This document shows positions 40,878 through 49,713 of a stretch of DNA of 64,000 nt, piece after piece. How positions within the stretch are numbered: position 1 is the first letter of the stretch; the number at the start of each line of letters is the position of its first letter. The stretch is from Bacillus sp. WMMC1349 (GTDB lineage Bacteria > Bacillota > Bacilli > Bacillales > Bacillaceae), in NCBI RefSeq assembly GCF_013155385.1, contig NZ_JABJUQ010000007.1, positions 2,524,001 to 2,588,000 on the forward strand. Direction: 5' to 3'. The position numbers were made by a program, and so were the translations under genes. The notes under the pieces are model-generated. The model was not told the DNA's origin. It worked only from the letters and a program-made list of their open reading frames with translations, and did not search any database.

Positions 40878-41048
40878 TTAATCATTTAGTGAATCATCAT
40901 CTAACCAAACAGAAACAATTCCATCATCTTCATCAGTTTCTGAATCCTCCTTAATAAACAAACTTTGAATAAAGTCATTAAATGTATTGGCTATTAAAAA
41001 GGTATCTTTAATTCCGTTTGTTAGTTTTAGTTTGAAATACCTTTTCAT
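40878..41048 (-). CDS. small acidic protein in a toxin-immunity cassette
   Basis: 56 residues: KRYFKLKLTNGIKDTFLIAN, FNDFIQSLFIKED and an acidic Asp-rich end (SETDEDDG...DDDSLND). RBS CTGGAGAAG. It follows the SUKH immunity gene on the same strand by about 145 bases. Unknown family; might be an accessory immunity protein. Confidence 0.6.
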   Translation of the reverse strand: MKRYFKLKLTNGIKDTFLIANTFNDFIQSLFIKEDSETDEDDGIVSVWLDDDSLND

Positions 41049-41193
41049 GTTCTTCTCCAGTTTTCTTTGTAAACCATATCGGATTATTTATAAATAAGTA
41101 TAGAGAGTGTCACCTTGAAGATCTTTCGGAAATTCTGTCTAGCACCCAACTTGCTTTGAAGTATCGGTTAGAAAAATACGCTTTATATATGAT

Positions 41194-41622
41194 TTAATCT
41201 TCTTCCCAATTGTCTATTGCTTCTTGAAAACTATCTTTCAAATATTCATTAAAACTATCAAATCTTTTAACTTCTTTTTTACTTGTATCATCCCACCTTA
41301 TGACATTATGACCATCTTCAGTATCAAGACAGTAAACAAACTCATCCACATTTTCAATGACTAAGTATTTTTTAGGTAAACCAAATCTTCTAAACCGTTC
41401 TGTCTCATCTACTACGGAAGCATATCCATCCTTTTCCACGCCTAAAACATCAACTCCACAAATCCCACCAGACCCAAATGTTTTAACAAATTCCTTATAC
41501 TCACAAGGGAATTTACACCTCAACTTCCTTTCAGATAAACTAATCTCTTCATTTGTCACATTTCCAAAAAAATCTCCTTTTTCTTCATATGCATTTATCA
41601 TTTTTAAAATTTGATTATCCAT
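41194..41622 (-). CDS. SUKH (SMI1/KNR4) family immunity protein
   Basis: 142 residues with the SUKH pattern: ISLSERKLRCKFPCEYKEFV near 28-47, GSGGICG, then FVYCLDTEDG near 93 and SFNEYLKDSFQ near the end. Located 12 bases after a truncated LHH nuclease toxin tail on the same strand, so it is very probably that toxin's cognate immunity protein. RBS AGGTGG. Confidence 0.85.
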   Translation of the reverse strand: MDNQILKMINAYEEKGDFFGNVTNEEISLSERKLRCKFPCEYKEFVKTFGSGGICGVDVLGVEKDGYASVVDETERFRRFGLPKKYLVIENVDEFVYCLDTEDGHNVIRWDDTSKKEVKRFDSFNEYLKDSFQEAIDNWEED

Positions 41623-41634
41623 GTAATTGCCACC

Positions 41635-41952
41635 TCAATCTAAATTTTTTGATCTCCAAATCCAATATTTTTTTCTAAAATTATTGTATTGTTTATCTAA
41701 TATTTCATCGTTTCTAAAGCTGTCTCCATCTTCTATAAACCCATGTAAAATCTTTTTGTATTCATCGTGTGTAGTGGCTACAATTTCAACCATATTTCCC
41801 GATTCCTTTTGAATTAAATGATGAAGTTCAATTTGCGACTCTATTCCGTTTTTGTCAACTGCAAAAGGTGCCCGACCTTTTGCTTTAGGCGTTTTGGGCG
41901 TATAAGACCAATCTACATCGTTTTTCTGATAAACTGATGTTAGTCTAATAAT
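41635..41952 (-). pseudogene. LHH-type nuclease toxin tail cut by an IS3 element
   Basis: About 105 codons without a start. KGRAPFAVDKNGIESQIELH followed by HLIQKES carries the Leu-His-His motif of the HNH/Endo VII superfamily toxins (LHH family), with NDVDWSYTP upstream as usual before the domain. The rest of the toxin is cut off exactly where the IS begins at 41953 and is not found on the other side, so the insertion was followed by deletion or rearrangement. Confidence 0.75.
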
Positions 41953-42010
41953 TGGACACAGAGAATAGAGATTTTTATACTGAAACTAATAATTTTTAGG
42001 AGTGTCCAAA

Positions 42011-42301
42011 ATGAACGGAAAAAGATACGATAAAGACTTTAAAATCTATGCTGTTAAGATGGTTGTGGAAGATGGAAGAAAGGTAGCTGAAGTTGCACGA
42101 GAGCTAGATTTAGTTCATCAAACTTTGCATAAGTGGGTGGATAAGTATAAGGAAGAGCAGGAGGATGCCTTTGTAGGAAGTGGGAATCTTAATCCCAAGG
42201 ATCAAGCTAATTATGAAAAGGATAAACGTATTCGTGACTTGGAAGAGGAGGTTTCCATTTTAAAAAAGGCTATGGGCATCTTCGCAAAAAACCAGAAGTA
42301 A
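42011..42301 (+). CDS. IS3-family transposase OrfA
   Basis: 96 residues: an HTH (GRKVAEVARELDLVHQTLHK, residues about 22-41) and a leucine-zipper-like helix (DLEEEVSILKKAMG). The ATG at 42011 is chosen because TTTTTAGGAG lies upstream. A -1 slip at AAAAAAG near its end continues into OrfB to give the fused transposase. Confidence 0.92.
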   Translation: MNGKRYDKDFKIYAVKMVVEDGRKVAEVARELDLVHQTLHKWVDKYKEEQEDAFVGSGNLNPKDQANYEKDKRIRDLEEEVSILKKAMGIFAKNQK

Positions 42302-42348
42302 TTTATGACTTCATCGAAAAACACCGACACGAGTTCCGTGTAGCGAAG

Positions 42349-43161
42349 ATGTGCGAAGTATTAGGTGTTTGGAAAAGTGGTTATTATGACTGGAGGAATC
42401 GAGATAAGAGTGAGCAGAAAAAGCGTAGAGAAAAGCTAACAGCCGAAGTGAAGCGTGTTTATATGGAGTCCAAGAGAAGGTATGGTAGCCCTAAAATCAC
42501 TGAACAATTAAAACAAGAGGGTTGGGATGTATCTCAAAAGACTGTTACTCGTATCATGAGCGAGAATGACTTGCGGTCTAAAACGGTGAAAAAGTACAAG
42601 GCGACGACAAATTCTAAGCATTCTTATCCTATTTATCCGAATGTATTGAAGCAAAACTTCCACGTAGACAAGCCTGGAGCTGTTTGGGTTGGTGATATAA
42701 CCTATGTATGGACAAGAGAAGGTTGGTTGTATTTAGCTACGATCATGGACTTATTTTCAAGGAGAATCATCGGTTGGGAAATGAGTAGACGTATGACGAA
42801 GGAATTGACCATTACAGCTTTGAAACGGGCGATAAACCAGCAGCCACCACAGAAAGGGCTTATTCACCATTCCGATCGAGGTAGTCAATACGCAGCGTAT
42901 GACTATCAAGCAGTTCTAAGAGACTATAAGATTACGACAAGTATGAGCAGAAAAGGTAACTGTTACGATAATGCGTGTATTGAATCTTTTCACAGTGTGA
43001 TCAAGAAGGAGCTCATATTCCATCAGAAGTATCAAACACGAGCAGAAGCAAAAAGAAGCATATTTGCCTATATCATGACCTTTTACAACTACAAACGTAT
43101 TCATTCATCTATTGGTTATTTATCACCGATAGCTTATGAGAAAAAGTATGCGCAAAAGTGA
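42349..43161 (+). CDS. IS3-family transposase OrfB (DDE integrase core)
   Basis: 270 residues from the first Met; the real product is probably the OrfA-B fusion, whose frame is open from about 42260. HTH_21 (YMESKRRYGSPKITEQLKQE) precedes an rve core with D in VWVGDITYV, D in HHSDRGSQYA and E in NACIESFHS. YNYKRIHSSIGYLSP is the typical C-terminal motif. Confidence 0.95.
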   Translation: MCEVLGVWKSGYYDWRNRDKSEQKKRREKLTAEVKRVYMESKRRYGSPKITEQLKQEGWDVSQKTVTRIMSENDLRSKTVKKYKATTNSKHSYPIYPNVLKQNFHVDKPGAVWVGDITYVWTREGWLYLATIMDLFSRRIIGWEMSRRMTKELTITALKRAINQQPPQKGLIHHSDRGSQYAAYDYQAVLRDYKITTSMSRKGNCYDNACIESFHSVIKKELIFHQKYQTRAEAKRSIFAYIMTFYNYKRIHSSIGYLSPIAYEKKYAQK

Positions 43162-43310
43162 ATGCAACTGATAGAGTAGAAGTTTAGTTACCTCTTAATA
43201 GAAGGAATGGGAGAATGCCGTTCCTTCTATTAAGAGGACAGCAAGCGAAGCGCGGTAGCCTTGACAATAATTTAATATTTTAAGTGTCCAATATCTTGAC
43301 ATAGGTCCAA

Positions 43311-43880
43311 ATGTCTAAAGAGCAGAAGAAAACATTTGACGAAGTTTTACAAGAACAGGTAAAGATATATGGAGTGGAAGGTGAAGAGAAAGAGGTATTT
43401 GAACAAGGACTTATAGATTTTTTTGATAAGGACTCAGAAACTTACAATGATTTAAATGCTTCTCAGAAAAATTTAGAAGAAGCTGTTGAAGAGGAAGCTA
43501 ACAAATCTGCATTTGGAAAGAGTATATTATCTTACTCTTTTGGTATGAAAAAAGCAAATGCATTTAATCTTAAAGGAAAAGTAAAAATCGGTGTTAAATT
43601 CGCTGGTGCACTATTGAACATTGCTATTGGTGTCGCTATAGGTGGTGGGGTTAGTGCAATCCAATCATTTATTATTAATAAAGGAAAGAAGGAAGCACAG
43701 AAAATATTTACCAAAACAGTGACGAGCCGTTTAAAAGCTTGGGGTGCTAAAAAGCTAGCATTTGTTATAGGCACTGCCGTACTTATTGCATTAGATTATT
43801 TAAATGTTGGTGGACAAATTGCTAAACAGATTGACAAGAGAGACAGAAAACCTAATAATGGTTGGATAGAAATCTATTAA
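43311..43880 (+). CDS. protein with a Gly/Ala-rich hydrophobic core, unknown function
   Basis: 189 residues. Acidic, helical N-terminal half (1-65), then two hydrophobic helices (FAGALLNIAIGVAIGGGVSA near 100-120; AFVIGTAVLIALDYLNVGG near 155-175) separated by a Lys-rich loop. No signal peptide. It starts 20 bases after the IS3 end without an RBS, so the original N-terminus may be lost. The paired membrane gene downstream suggests a toxin-like or bacteriocin-like pair; this is inference. Confidence 0.6.
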   Translation: MSKEQKKTFDEVLQEQVKIYGVEGEEKEVFEQGLIDFFDKDSETYNDLNASQKNLEEAVEEEANKSAFGKSILSYSFGMKKANAFNLKGKVKIGVKFAGALLNIAIGVAIGGGVSAIQSFIINKGKKEAQKIFTKTVTSRLKAWGAKKLAFVIGTAVLIALDYLNVGGQIAKQIDKRDRKPNNGWIEIY

Positions 43881-43892
43881 AGGTGCTGGATC

Positions 43893-44075
43893 ATGAAAAA
43901 ACTTTTAAAGTTTATCACGATAATGACTATAGGACCGATTTTTCTTTATTATTATAATATGTTTATGCCTAAAAATTTTCTATATTTTGTTGTAGGCATT
44001 CCTATTGTTTTTCTAGGTTATGAATTGATTTCAAAGCTCTTTGATTTCAAAAAAGATAAAAGTGATGACCGATAA
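43893..44075 (+). CDS. small membrane protein, possible immunity partner
   Basis: 60 residues, two hydrophobic helices (LLKFITIMTIGPIFLYYYN, FLYFVVGIPIVFLGYELI) and a charged end FKKDKSDDR. It starts 12 bases after the preceding gene with AAGGTGCTGG upstream, so it is co-transcribed. The position and size fit small bacteriocin-immunity proteins. Confidence 0.65.
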   Translation: MKKLLKFITIMTIGPIFLYYYNMFMPKNFLYFVVGIPIVFLGYELISKLFDFKKDKSDDR

Positions 44076-44126
44076 TTTCTTAGAAATTCGATTGATTTTA
44101 AAAAGAATCACAACTAATTTTAAGGA

Positions 44127-45245
44127 GGCTGGGACATAACTAGCTTCAAATAGTGAGAAGGTGAATTTGAGCGTACTCAAATTCACCTTTCTCTATTCTT
44201 GCGTGCATATTTTTCTATTGTCTTCGTTGTTGGCAGCGAATTTTCTTAAATTCACTGCCATTAACGCGAGGCCCATTTCGGTTTCTACCTTCGATTTTCC
44301 TCGTACAGAAAATCGAGTAAAATGCAAACTAGCCTTCAAAAATCCAAAAACTGGTTCCATATCGATTTTGCGTTTTCGATAGATGGCTCTCGTTTTCTCT
44401 TCTGAAAGCTTCACTCTTACATATTCTTTTTGCTATTTCCATTTTTCATTTACCATTAGTTTTCGATTATTGCCCTTTCTTGCTTTTGTACATGATAAAC
44501 GGAAGGGGCATCCCAAACAGTCTTCACACTCGTAGATTTTGAAATTCCGTTGGAAGCCTGTACGGTCACTGCGGCAGAATGATATTGAAATTCAAGACGT
44601 TTCTGATTTGGACAAGTATATGTATCTGTCTCCTCATCATACTGCCAGTTATCGGGATTAAATTTGTTTTGTTTATACTTTTTCTTTTGTTCCTTCAAAT
44701 ACATGTTATACGTAATAAGTGCTTCTCGATTTCTGTTCGCAAGGATATCATGAAAATTTTGTTCACTACCATAACCTGCATCTGCAACAAGGTGTTTCGG
44801 TAACTCGAAATAATGCTGTTCGATCTCATCTAGAAATGGAATTAACGTACGTGTATCTGTTGGGTTTGAAAATAAACTATAGGCAAGCGAGTATTGACCT
44901 TCCGTTGCGATTTGTACATTGTAACCAGCTTTCAATTGTCCATTTTGCATATAATCATCTTTCATTCTCATAAATGTTGCATCTGGATCTGTTTTTGAAT
45001 AGCTATTACGTGTACCAAAGATTTCAAAGTCTTGTTGGTATTTCTGTTTTCGCAAAACTAAATCAGTCAGCTGTTTACGGACTTGTTTTGGGTACTTGCG
45101 TTCACTTCTTAAGACTTTTCGTTCTGTAGTGTCTGATGATGCTTCAATTTCTTGACCATACTTAGTTACGACATCATCCACTTTTTGAACCAATTGAGTG
45201 AGTTCTTCCAATGATAACTGTTCATCGTCTTCACGTTCAATTTTA
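44127..45245 (-). mobile_element. IS1182-family element, 5' part missing
   Basis: The downstream end is kept (GGCTGGGACATAAC at 44127-44140, and a hairpin AAAGGTGAATTTGAG... at 44157-44190). The upstream third, with the start of the transposase and its terminal repeat, is missing where it meets the integrase gene near 45245. A deletion has therefore removed both the IS start and the integrase start. Confidence 0.75.
44193..45211 (-). pseudogene. IS1182-family transposase, truncated and frameshifted
   Basis: The middle part (44456-45211) has FEIFGTRNSYSKTDPDATFM, GYNVQIATEGQYSLAY and LVADAGYGSEQN, the DDE core around the second catalytic Asp. A frameshift or stop near 44456 separates it from the C-terminal part (44193-44414: RKIDMEPVFGFLKASLHFTR). 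The N-terminal domain is missing. Not functional. Confidence 0.85.
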
Positions 45246-45248
45246 GGT

Positions 45249-46238
45249 ATGATGCAATGGCTGGATAAATATGCGAATGACTCAGACTCACTTAGCCATG
45301 ATACTCGTCGAGATTACATTCAAGTTATGGAAACCCGTGTCCTTCCAAAGTATGGACACATGAAATTATTTGAAATTAAAACGATTCATATTCTCGATTA
45401 CCTTAGTGACCTAAAAAAACCAGAAGGGGCCCGATTAGATGGAAAGTCTGGTTCCCTTTCAACATCTAGAATATCTAATTGTTATAAAGCCTTTAATAAT
45501 GTATTGCAACGGGCAGTTGAATGGAAATTTATAAAAGAAAATCCAGCTGCCGCAGTTGTCCCTCCCAAAGTCAAAAGTAAAAAAACTGACGTTTATTCCA
45601 AAGATGAGATTGCTTATATATTTAAACGGCTAAATGATTATTCTTTTATATGGCAAGTCATGATCCCTCTTGCATTCGTCACAGGGGCTCGTGAAGGTGA
45701 ATTAGCAGCTTTAGAGGAGAGACACATTAATTTAGAAAAACCGTCCATATATATTGAACAGGCTATTGTAGAAGTGAAAGGAAAAGGTGTTGTTATTGCC
45801 TCAACTAAAAATGAACGAACACGGCATATTTCAATACCAAAAGACGTAGCCACTTTACTTAAAAAATTAATTCACATCAGGAAACAAGAGAAATTTCAAG
45901 CAGGCTCACAGTGGGAATGGGGAGATCATTTATTTCTTTTCGGAAATGAAGTTGGCAAACCAATTCGCCCAGATTCAATTAGCCAGTGGTGGAGACGTTT
46001 CACTCAAAAAAAGAAAATTACGCATATTCGATTTCATTCTCTTAGACATAGCTCTGCTACTCATTTGATAAATGAAGGAGTACATGCAAAAGTAATCCAA
46101 GAAAGATTAGGGCATACAAAGATGGACACCACGATGTCGATATATGCTCATGTAATAGAAGAGGCTGACCAAAAATCAGCCAAACATTTTGACGATTTTT
46201 TCAAAAGCCAAACAGCGGGTGGAAACTCAAAAAATTAA
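45249..46238 (+). pseudogene. int: tyrosine integrase of the tRNA-Arg island, N-terminus missing
   Basis: About 330 residues from the first Met. It begins in the core-binding domain (QWLDKYANDSDSLSHDTRRD) and keeps the catalytic domain: Arg in TGAREGEL, HSLRHSSATHL, and the nucleophile Tyr in TTMSIYAHV. The N-terminal arm-binding domain is replaced by the IS1182 remnant and there is no proper RBS, so the island probably cannot excise by itself. It reads toward tRNA-Arg, as usual for tRNA-targeting integrases. Confidence 0.85.
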
Positions 46239-46306
46239 ATCCGCTCCCAATTCGCTCCCAAAACTCATATTTAAGCCAAAAAACGAACAGAATCTCAATA
46301 AAATAT

Positions 46307-46349
46307 AAAAGCCCCAAACCCTTGTCTGTCAAGTGGTTTGAGGCTTTTA
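46307..46349 (+). terminator. terminator after the integrase
   Basis: AAAGCCcCAAACC...GGTTTGAGGCTTTTA hairpin, followed 7 bases later by the tRNA gene end. A degenerate copy with its att remnant is at 23243-23316. Confidence 0.85.
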
Positions 46350-46356
46350 TGCTTTA

Positions 46357-46430
<74 letters not shown>

Positions 46431-46519
46431 ATGATGTTTATTTTTCAAATATCAGCGACAAGATTTATTATATGCGCTTTGGTCCATAAAGTCAATAAGT
46501 TTTTTCATTTTTTTAGGAT

Positions 46520-46542
46520 GAGGAAGAAAAAAATTCTTCCTC
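46520..46542 (-). terminator. terminator of the rph-rdgB-ysnB operon
   Basis: GAGGAAGAA/TTCTTCCTC hairpin at the ysnB stop codon, with a T-rich tail (CCTAAAAAAATG) beyond it on the minus strand. The T run is short, so the call is moderate. Confidence 0.6.
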
Positions 46543-47062
46543 ATGAATTTGGTGACATTTCGTAATGGTTTGTTAAGCTTTCTATTTCATGTCCGTCTAA
46601 GTTATAAAAGCGGACTGTTGCTTGAGCATTGTCAATACTTAGTATAGCATAGGTTTTGTCTTTTCGCACTCGCGGCAGGCGGATACTGCCGGGATTGATC
46701 AGCAGTTTTCCGTCCATCAGCTCGCTACCTGCGATATGGGAATGGCCGAAACAGATGATATCGGCTCCTAGTTCATTAGCTCTGTAATAAACATTTAAAA
46801 GTGATTGCTTAATGCCATACAGATGTCCATGTGTAAAAAAGAGCTTTCTTGACCCGACTTGAATCATCATTTCATCTTTAAAATCTGCATAAAAATCGCA
46901 GTTCCCTTTTACTGTATGGTATGGAGCGAGTGCTGGGTGAGCTGGGTCAAGCTCTGAATCTCCACAATGGATTTTCATGTCTGTATCCTTTTCATGCCGT
47001 TTAGCGATCGTTTGTAATTCACCTTCTAGACCGTGGCTGTCACTCACAATCAGAACCTTCAT
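46541..47062 (-). CDS. ysnB: metallophosphoesterase (YfcE family)
   Basis: 173-residue calcineurin-like phosphodiesterase of the YfcE/MJ0936 type. Metal ligands are in SDSHG (8-12), CGDSE near 33, GNCDFY near 54, and the GHSHIAG motif near 118. Overlaps the rdgB stop by four bases (ATGA). Gene order rph-rdgB(ysnA)-ysnB is that of B. subtilis. Cytoplasmic; natural substrate not established. Confidence 0.94.
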   Translation of the reverse strand: MKVLIVSDSHGLEGELQTIAKRHEKDTDMKIHCGDSELDPAHPALAPYHTVKGNCDFYADFKDEMMIQVGSRKLFFTHGHLYGIKQSLLNVYYRANELGADIICFGHSHIAGSELMDGKLLINPGSIRLPRVRKDKTYAILSIDNAQATVRFYNLDGHEIESLTNHYEMSPNS

Positions 47063-47658
47063 TTTGGTTCCTCCTGATCCAATAATATAGATAGTTTTTC
47101 TAACGCATCTGCTCTATGGCTAATTTTATTTTTCTCCTCGTTTGAAAGCTGTGCCATTGTTTGATCTTTATCTTTGACAAGGAAGATCGGATCATAACCA
47201 AAACCGTTTGCTCCTTTTGGTGCTTCGGTGATATATCCTTCAACAACACCTTCAGTCGTTTTCGTTTTTTGACCCGGGACACTTAAGGCAAGCGCACATC
47301 TAAACCTTGCTGAACGGTCTTCTTTTATTGTCCCTTCAAGTTCCTTCAAGACTTTATTTAAGTTTGCAAGATCATTTTTTTCTTCACCTGCATAACGGGC
47401 AGAAAAAATCCCTGGACGACCGCCAAGATAATCAACTGACAGACCTGAATCATCAGCAATCACCATCTTGCCTGTCGCTTTTGAAATTTTTTCTGCTTTT
47501 ATAATTGCATTTTCTTCAAAAGTCTGTCCGGTTTCTTCAATATTTTCTGTATAACCGATATCTGATAAAGATTTGACATCATAGCCCCTCGGTGTAAGGA
47601 TTGCTTTAAATTCTTTAACTTTCCCTTCATTCTTTGTGGCAATGATCACTTCTTTCAT
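47059..47658 (-). CDS. rdgB: RdgB/HAM1 family non-canonical purine NTP pyrophosphatase
   Basis: 199 residues (ysnA in B. subtilis). Hydrolyses ITP, dITP and XTP to monophosphates, keeping deaminated purines out of DNA and RNA. TKNEGKVKEF near 7-16 binds phosphate, DDSGL near 69 holds the catalytic acid, and SHRADAL near 180 is the C-terminal signature. Second gene of an operon with rph. Confidence 0.96.
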   Translation of the reverse strand: MKEVIIATKNEGKVKEFKAILTPRGYDVKSLSDIGYTENIEETGQTFEENAIIKAEKISKATGKMVIADDSGLSVDYLGGRPGIFSARYAGEEKNDLANLNKVLKELEGTIKEDRSARFRCALALSVPGQKTKTTEGVVEGYITEAPKGANGFGYDPIFLVKDKDQTMAQLSNEEKNKISHRADALEKLSILLDQEEPK

Positions 47659-47683
47659 TTTTCTATCAAACCTTTCTCACATT

Positions 47684-48424
47684 TTATTGTTGAATGTCAG
47701 CCACTAAATCTCCAAGAACTTCTTTTTGTTTTTCAATCAGCTCCATGATTCCTTTTTCAGCCAGAACTAAAAGCCCATTCAGTTCATTTTTTGAAAAAGT
47801 CGCTTCTTCCCCTGTTCCTTGAAGCTCGACAAAACGCCCTTCTCCAGTCATGACCACATTCATATCAACCTCTGCACTTGAATCTTCCTGATAATTCAAA
47901 TCCAACATTAATCCTTGCTCTTGATCAATTCCAACTGAAGTTGCAGCTAGAAAATCCGTGATCGGCATCTGTTTTAATGTACCGTTTTTAACAAGCCTTC
48001 CAACAGCCAAAGTCATTGCGGTAAATGCACCAGTGATCGAAGCAGTTCTCGTTCCACCATCCGCCTGAATGACATCACAATCGATCCAAATCGTTCGCTC
48101 TCCTAGTTTTTCTAAATCTACTACTGCTCGTAAAGCTCGTCCAATTAGCCTTTGAATTTCCATCGTTCGACCAGAAATTTTTCCCTTTGACGATTCTCTA
48201 ATTGTTCTCTGATTTGTTGCGCGAGGTAACATACTGTATTCTGCTGTAACCCAGCCCTTCCCTTCCCCTCGCAAAAAAGGCGGAACTCGATCTTCTATAG
48301 ATGCATTGCATATCACTTTAGTTCCGCCAACTGTGATGAGTACCGATCCTTCGGGATGTGTGATAAAATCGAGCTCCATTGTTACAGGACGCAATTCGTT
48401 ATCTTCTCTTCCATCATATCTCAT
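47684..48424 (-). CDS. rph: ribonuclease PH
   Basis: 246 residues. Phosphorolytic 3'-5' exoribonuclease that trims tRNA 3' ends. [19 protein letters not shown] at the start, [19 protein letters not shown] near 85-105 and [20 protein letters not shown] near 115-135 are RNase PH signatures. RBS GCGGAGG. Conserved gerM-rph order. Confidence 0.97.
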   Translation of the reverse strand: MRYDGREDNELRPVTMELDFITHPEGSVLITVGGTKVICNASIEDRVPPFLRGEGKGWVTAEYSMLPRATNQRTIRESSKGKISGRTMEIQRLIGRALRAVVDLEKLGERTIWIDCDVIQADGGTRTASITGAFTAMTLAVGRLVKNGTLKQMPITDFLAATSVGIDQEQGLMLDLNYQEDSSAEVDMNVVMTGEGRFVELQGTGEEATFSKNELNGLLVLAEKGIMELIEKQKEVLGDLVADIQQ

Positions 48425-48469
48425 AGTTAACCTCCGCTTATATGTACATCACTTTCAAACTGAATAAAG

Positions 48470-48499
48470 AAAGAGGCAGCACTAAACGCTTACCTCTTT
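48470..48499 (-). terminator. terminator after gerM
   Basis: AAAGAGG...CCTCTTT stem followed by CTTT on the minus strand, with a longer T run on the plus strand. Lies between gerM and rph. Confidence 0.65.
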
Positions 48500-48525
48500 T
48501 TTTATAGTATATCAAAAATTCCTTA

Positions 48526-49623
48526 TTAAAAACTACCTGTGTTAACTTGACTCGGTCTTGAAACAGGCTTTGAAAGTTTTTCGCCTTTTTCATTTACAAG
48601 ATCGTTCTTCCCATTTATCGTAACAGACACTTTTTTAATATCTGGTAACTCTGTTAATGTTAAAACAATACTGTTTAGCACCTCATCTGAGATCACTTTT
48701 TTCTCTCCATCTGCACTTCCGTAGATTGCCTTATTAAAGTCCAATGTTACATGCCCATCTTCAAGTGTCGGTTCGTTATTCAGTCTTACATTTTTTTGAA
48801 AATCAGACAGCAAACCGCTTTTTTTGCTTGGTCCATCTGTCAGTTCTTTAATTGCTGCTGTTACTTGATCAGGTTCTTCTGATCGTTTTGTCACAGGTAC
48901 ATAATACGGTCCTTCATCAGACTCAGCCAAATAATAAACAGTCACAGGGTGTGTAGCCGTCATATCAGCTACAGCAGACATTTCTAGATTAATACCGTCT
49001 TTCCGACTGAGATCTGCTGAAATCGGTGTACCATTGACCGGCATTTCTTTTAACTCATGGCCGTTCATACGAAGTTTTATTTTATCAATCGAATTAAATT
49101 GTGTTAGCGTCCATGTGATAGACTGCATAATTTTCTCTTCGTCTTCTGCCTTATAATTTTTAAATTCATTGGAGAAATCAGCAACTGCTGTCCCGTCTTC
49201 TTTGATGTCAACGTTTACTGTTGTGTCCGCCGGTAAAACCGCTCTAAATCCATTAGGAAGAATGTTTGAAACAGGTCCTCCATCAACGAGATATTCGAGT
49301 GCCTGTTTTGCCGTCCCTTCCTGTTTTGGAAGTGGAAGTGTCTGCGGTGTGACATAACCGTTTTTATCAATCAAGTAAAGTTCTCTCATCACTGTGTCAT
49401 TCATTTTATCTTCACTGGTCTTTTTATCGTTTTGATTGTTTGGTTTTTCTTCTTTCCTTTCCAACTGTTGATCTTGATTCTTATCCTCTTTTACATATGT
49501 GATATCCTGCGGCGGATCGATTTCCTCCGAGGCTTTGTCTGACTGGAATAACCCGCACCCAGAAAGAAGTAGCGCGGAAGCCAAGACAGTAACCGCGATT
49601 CCTTTCATTCCTTTTTTCAGCAT
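48526..49623 (-). CDS. gerM: spore germination and sporulation lipoprotein GerM
   Basis: 365-residue lipoprotein: signal helix 8-20, lipobox LLSGC with Cys23. A charged linker is followed by two GerMN domains (about 95-195 and 225-340; LPLPKQEGTAKQALEYLVDG and YYVPVTKRSEEPDQVTAAIK are the repeat starts). GerM works with the SpoIIIA-SpoIIQ channel during engulfment in B. subtilis. RBS AGGAGGGGAAAG. Order gerM-rph-rdgB-ysnB is conserved. Confidence 0.96.
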   Translation of the reverse strand: MLKKGMKGIAVTVLASALLLSGCGLFQSDKASEEIDPPQDITYVKEDKNQDQQLERKEEKPNNQNDKKTSEDKMNDTVMRELYLIDKNGYVTPQTLPLPKQEGTAKQALEYLVDGGPVSNILPNGFRAVLPADTTVNVDIKEDGTAVADFSNEFKNYKAEDEEKIMQSITWTLTQFNSIDKIKLRMNGHELKEMPVNGTPISADLSRKDGINLEMSAVADMTATHPVTVYYLAESDEGPYYVPVTKRSEEPDQVTAAIKELTDGPSKKSGLLSDFQKNVRLNNEPTLEDGHVTLDFNKAIYGSADGEKKVISDEVLNSIVLTLTELPDIKKVSVTINGKNDLVNEKGEKLSKPVSRPSQVNTGSF

Positions 49624-49713
49624 GCTTTCCCCTCCTAAGACAGTTTGTACTGCTATGTATACGAGCCTATTTATTGAATTAGACCCGTTTTTCTTAAATT
49701 CATTGGACTTAGG

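Larger units (their letters stand above)
41953..43290 (+). mobile_element. IS3-family (IS150 group) insertion sequence
   Basis: 1338 bases, bounded by TGGACAC and GTGTCCA. It carries two overlapping frames joined by a likely programmed -1 frameshift at A AAA AAG (near 42257-42264). No clear target duplication is seen at the ends, consistent with later rearrangement. Both frames look intact, so the element may be active. Confidence 0.9.
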
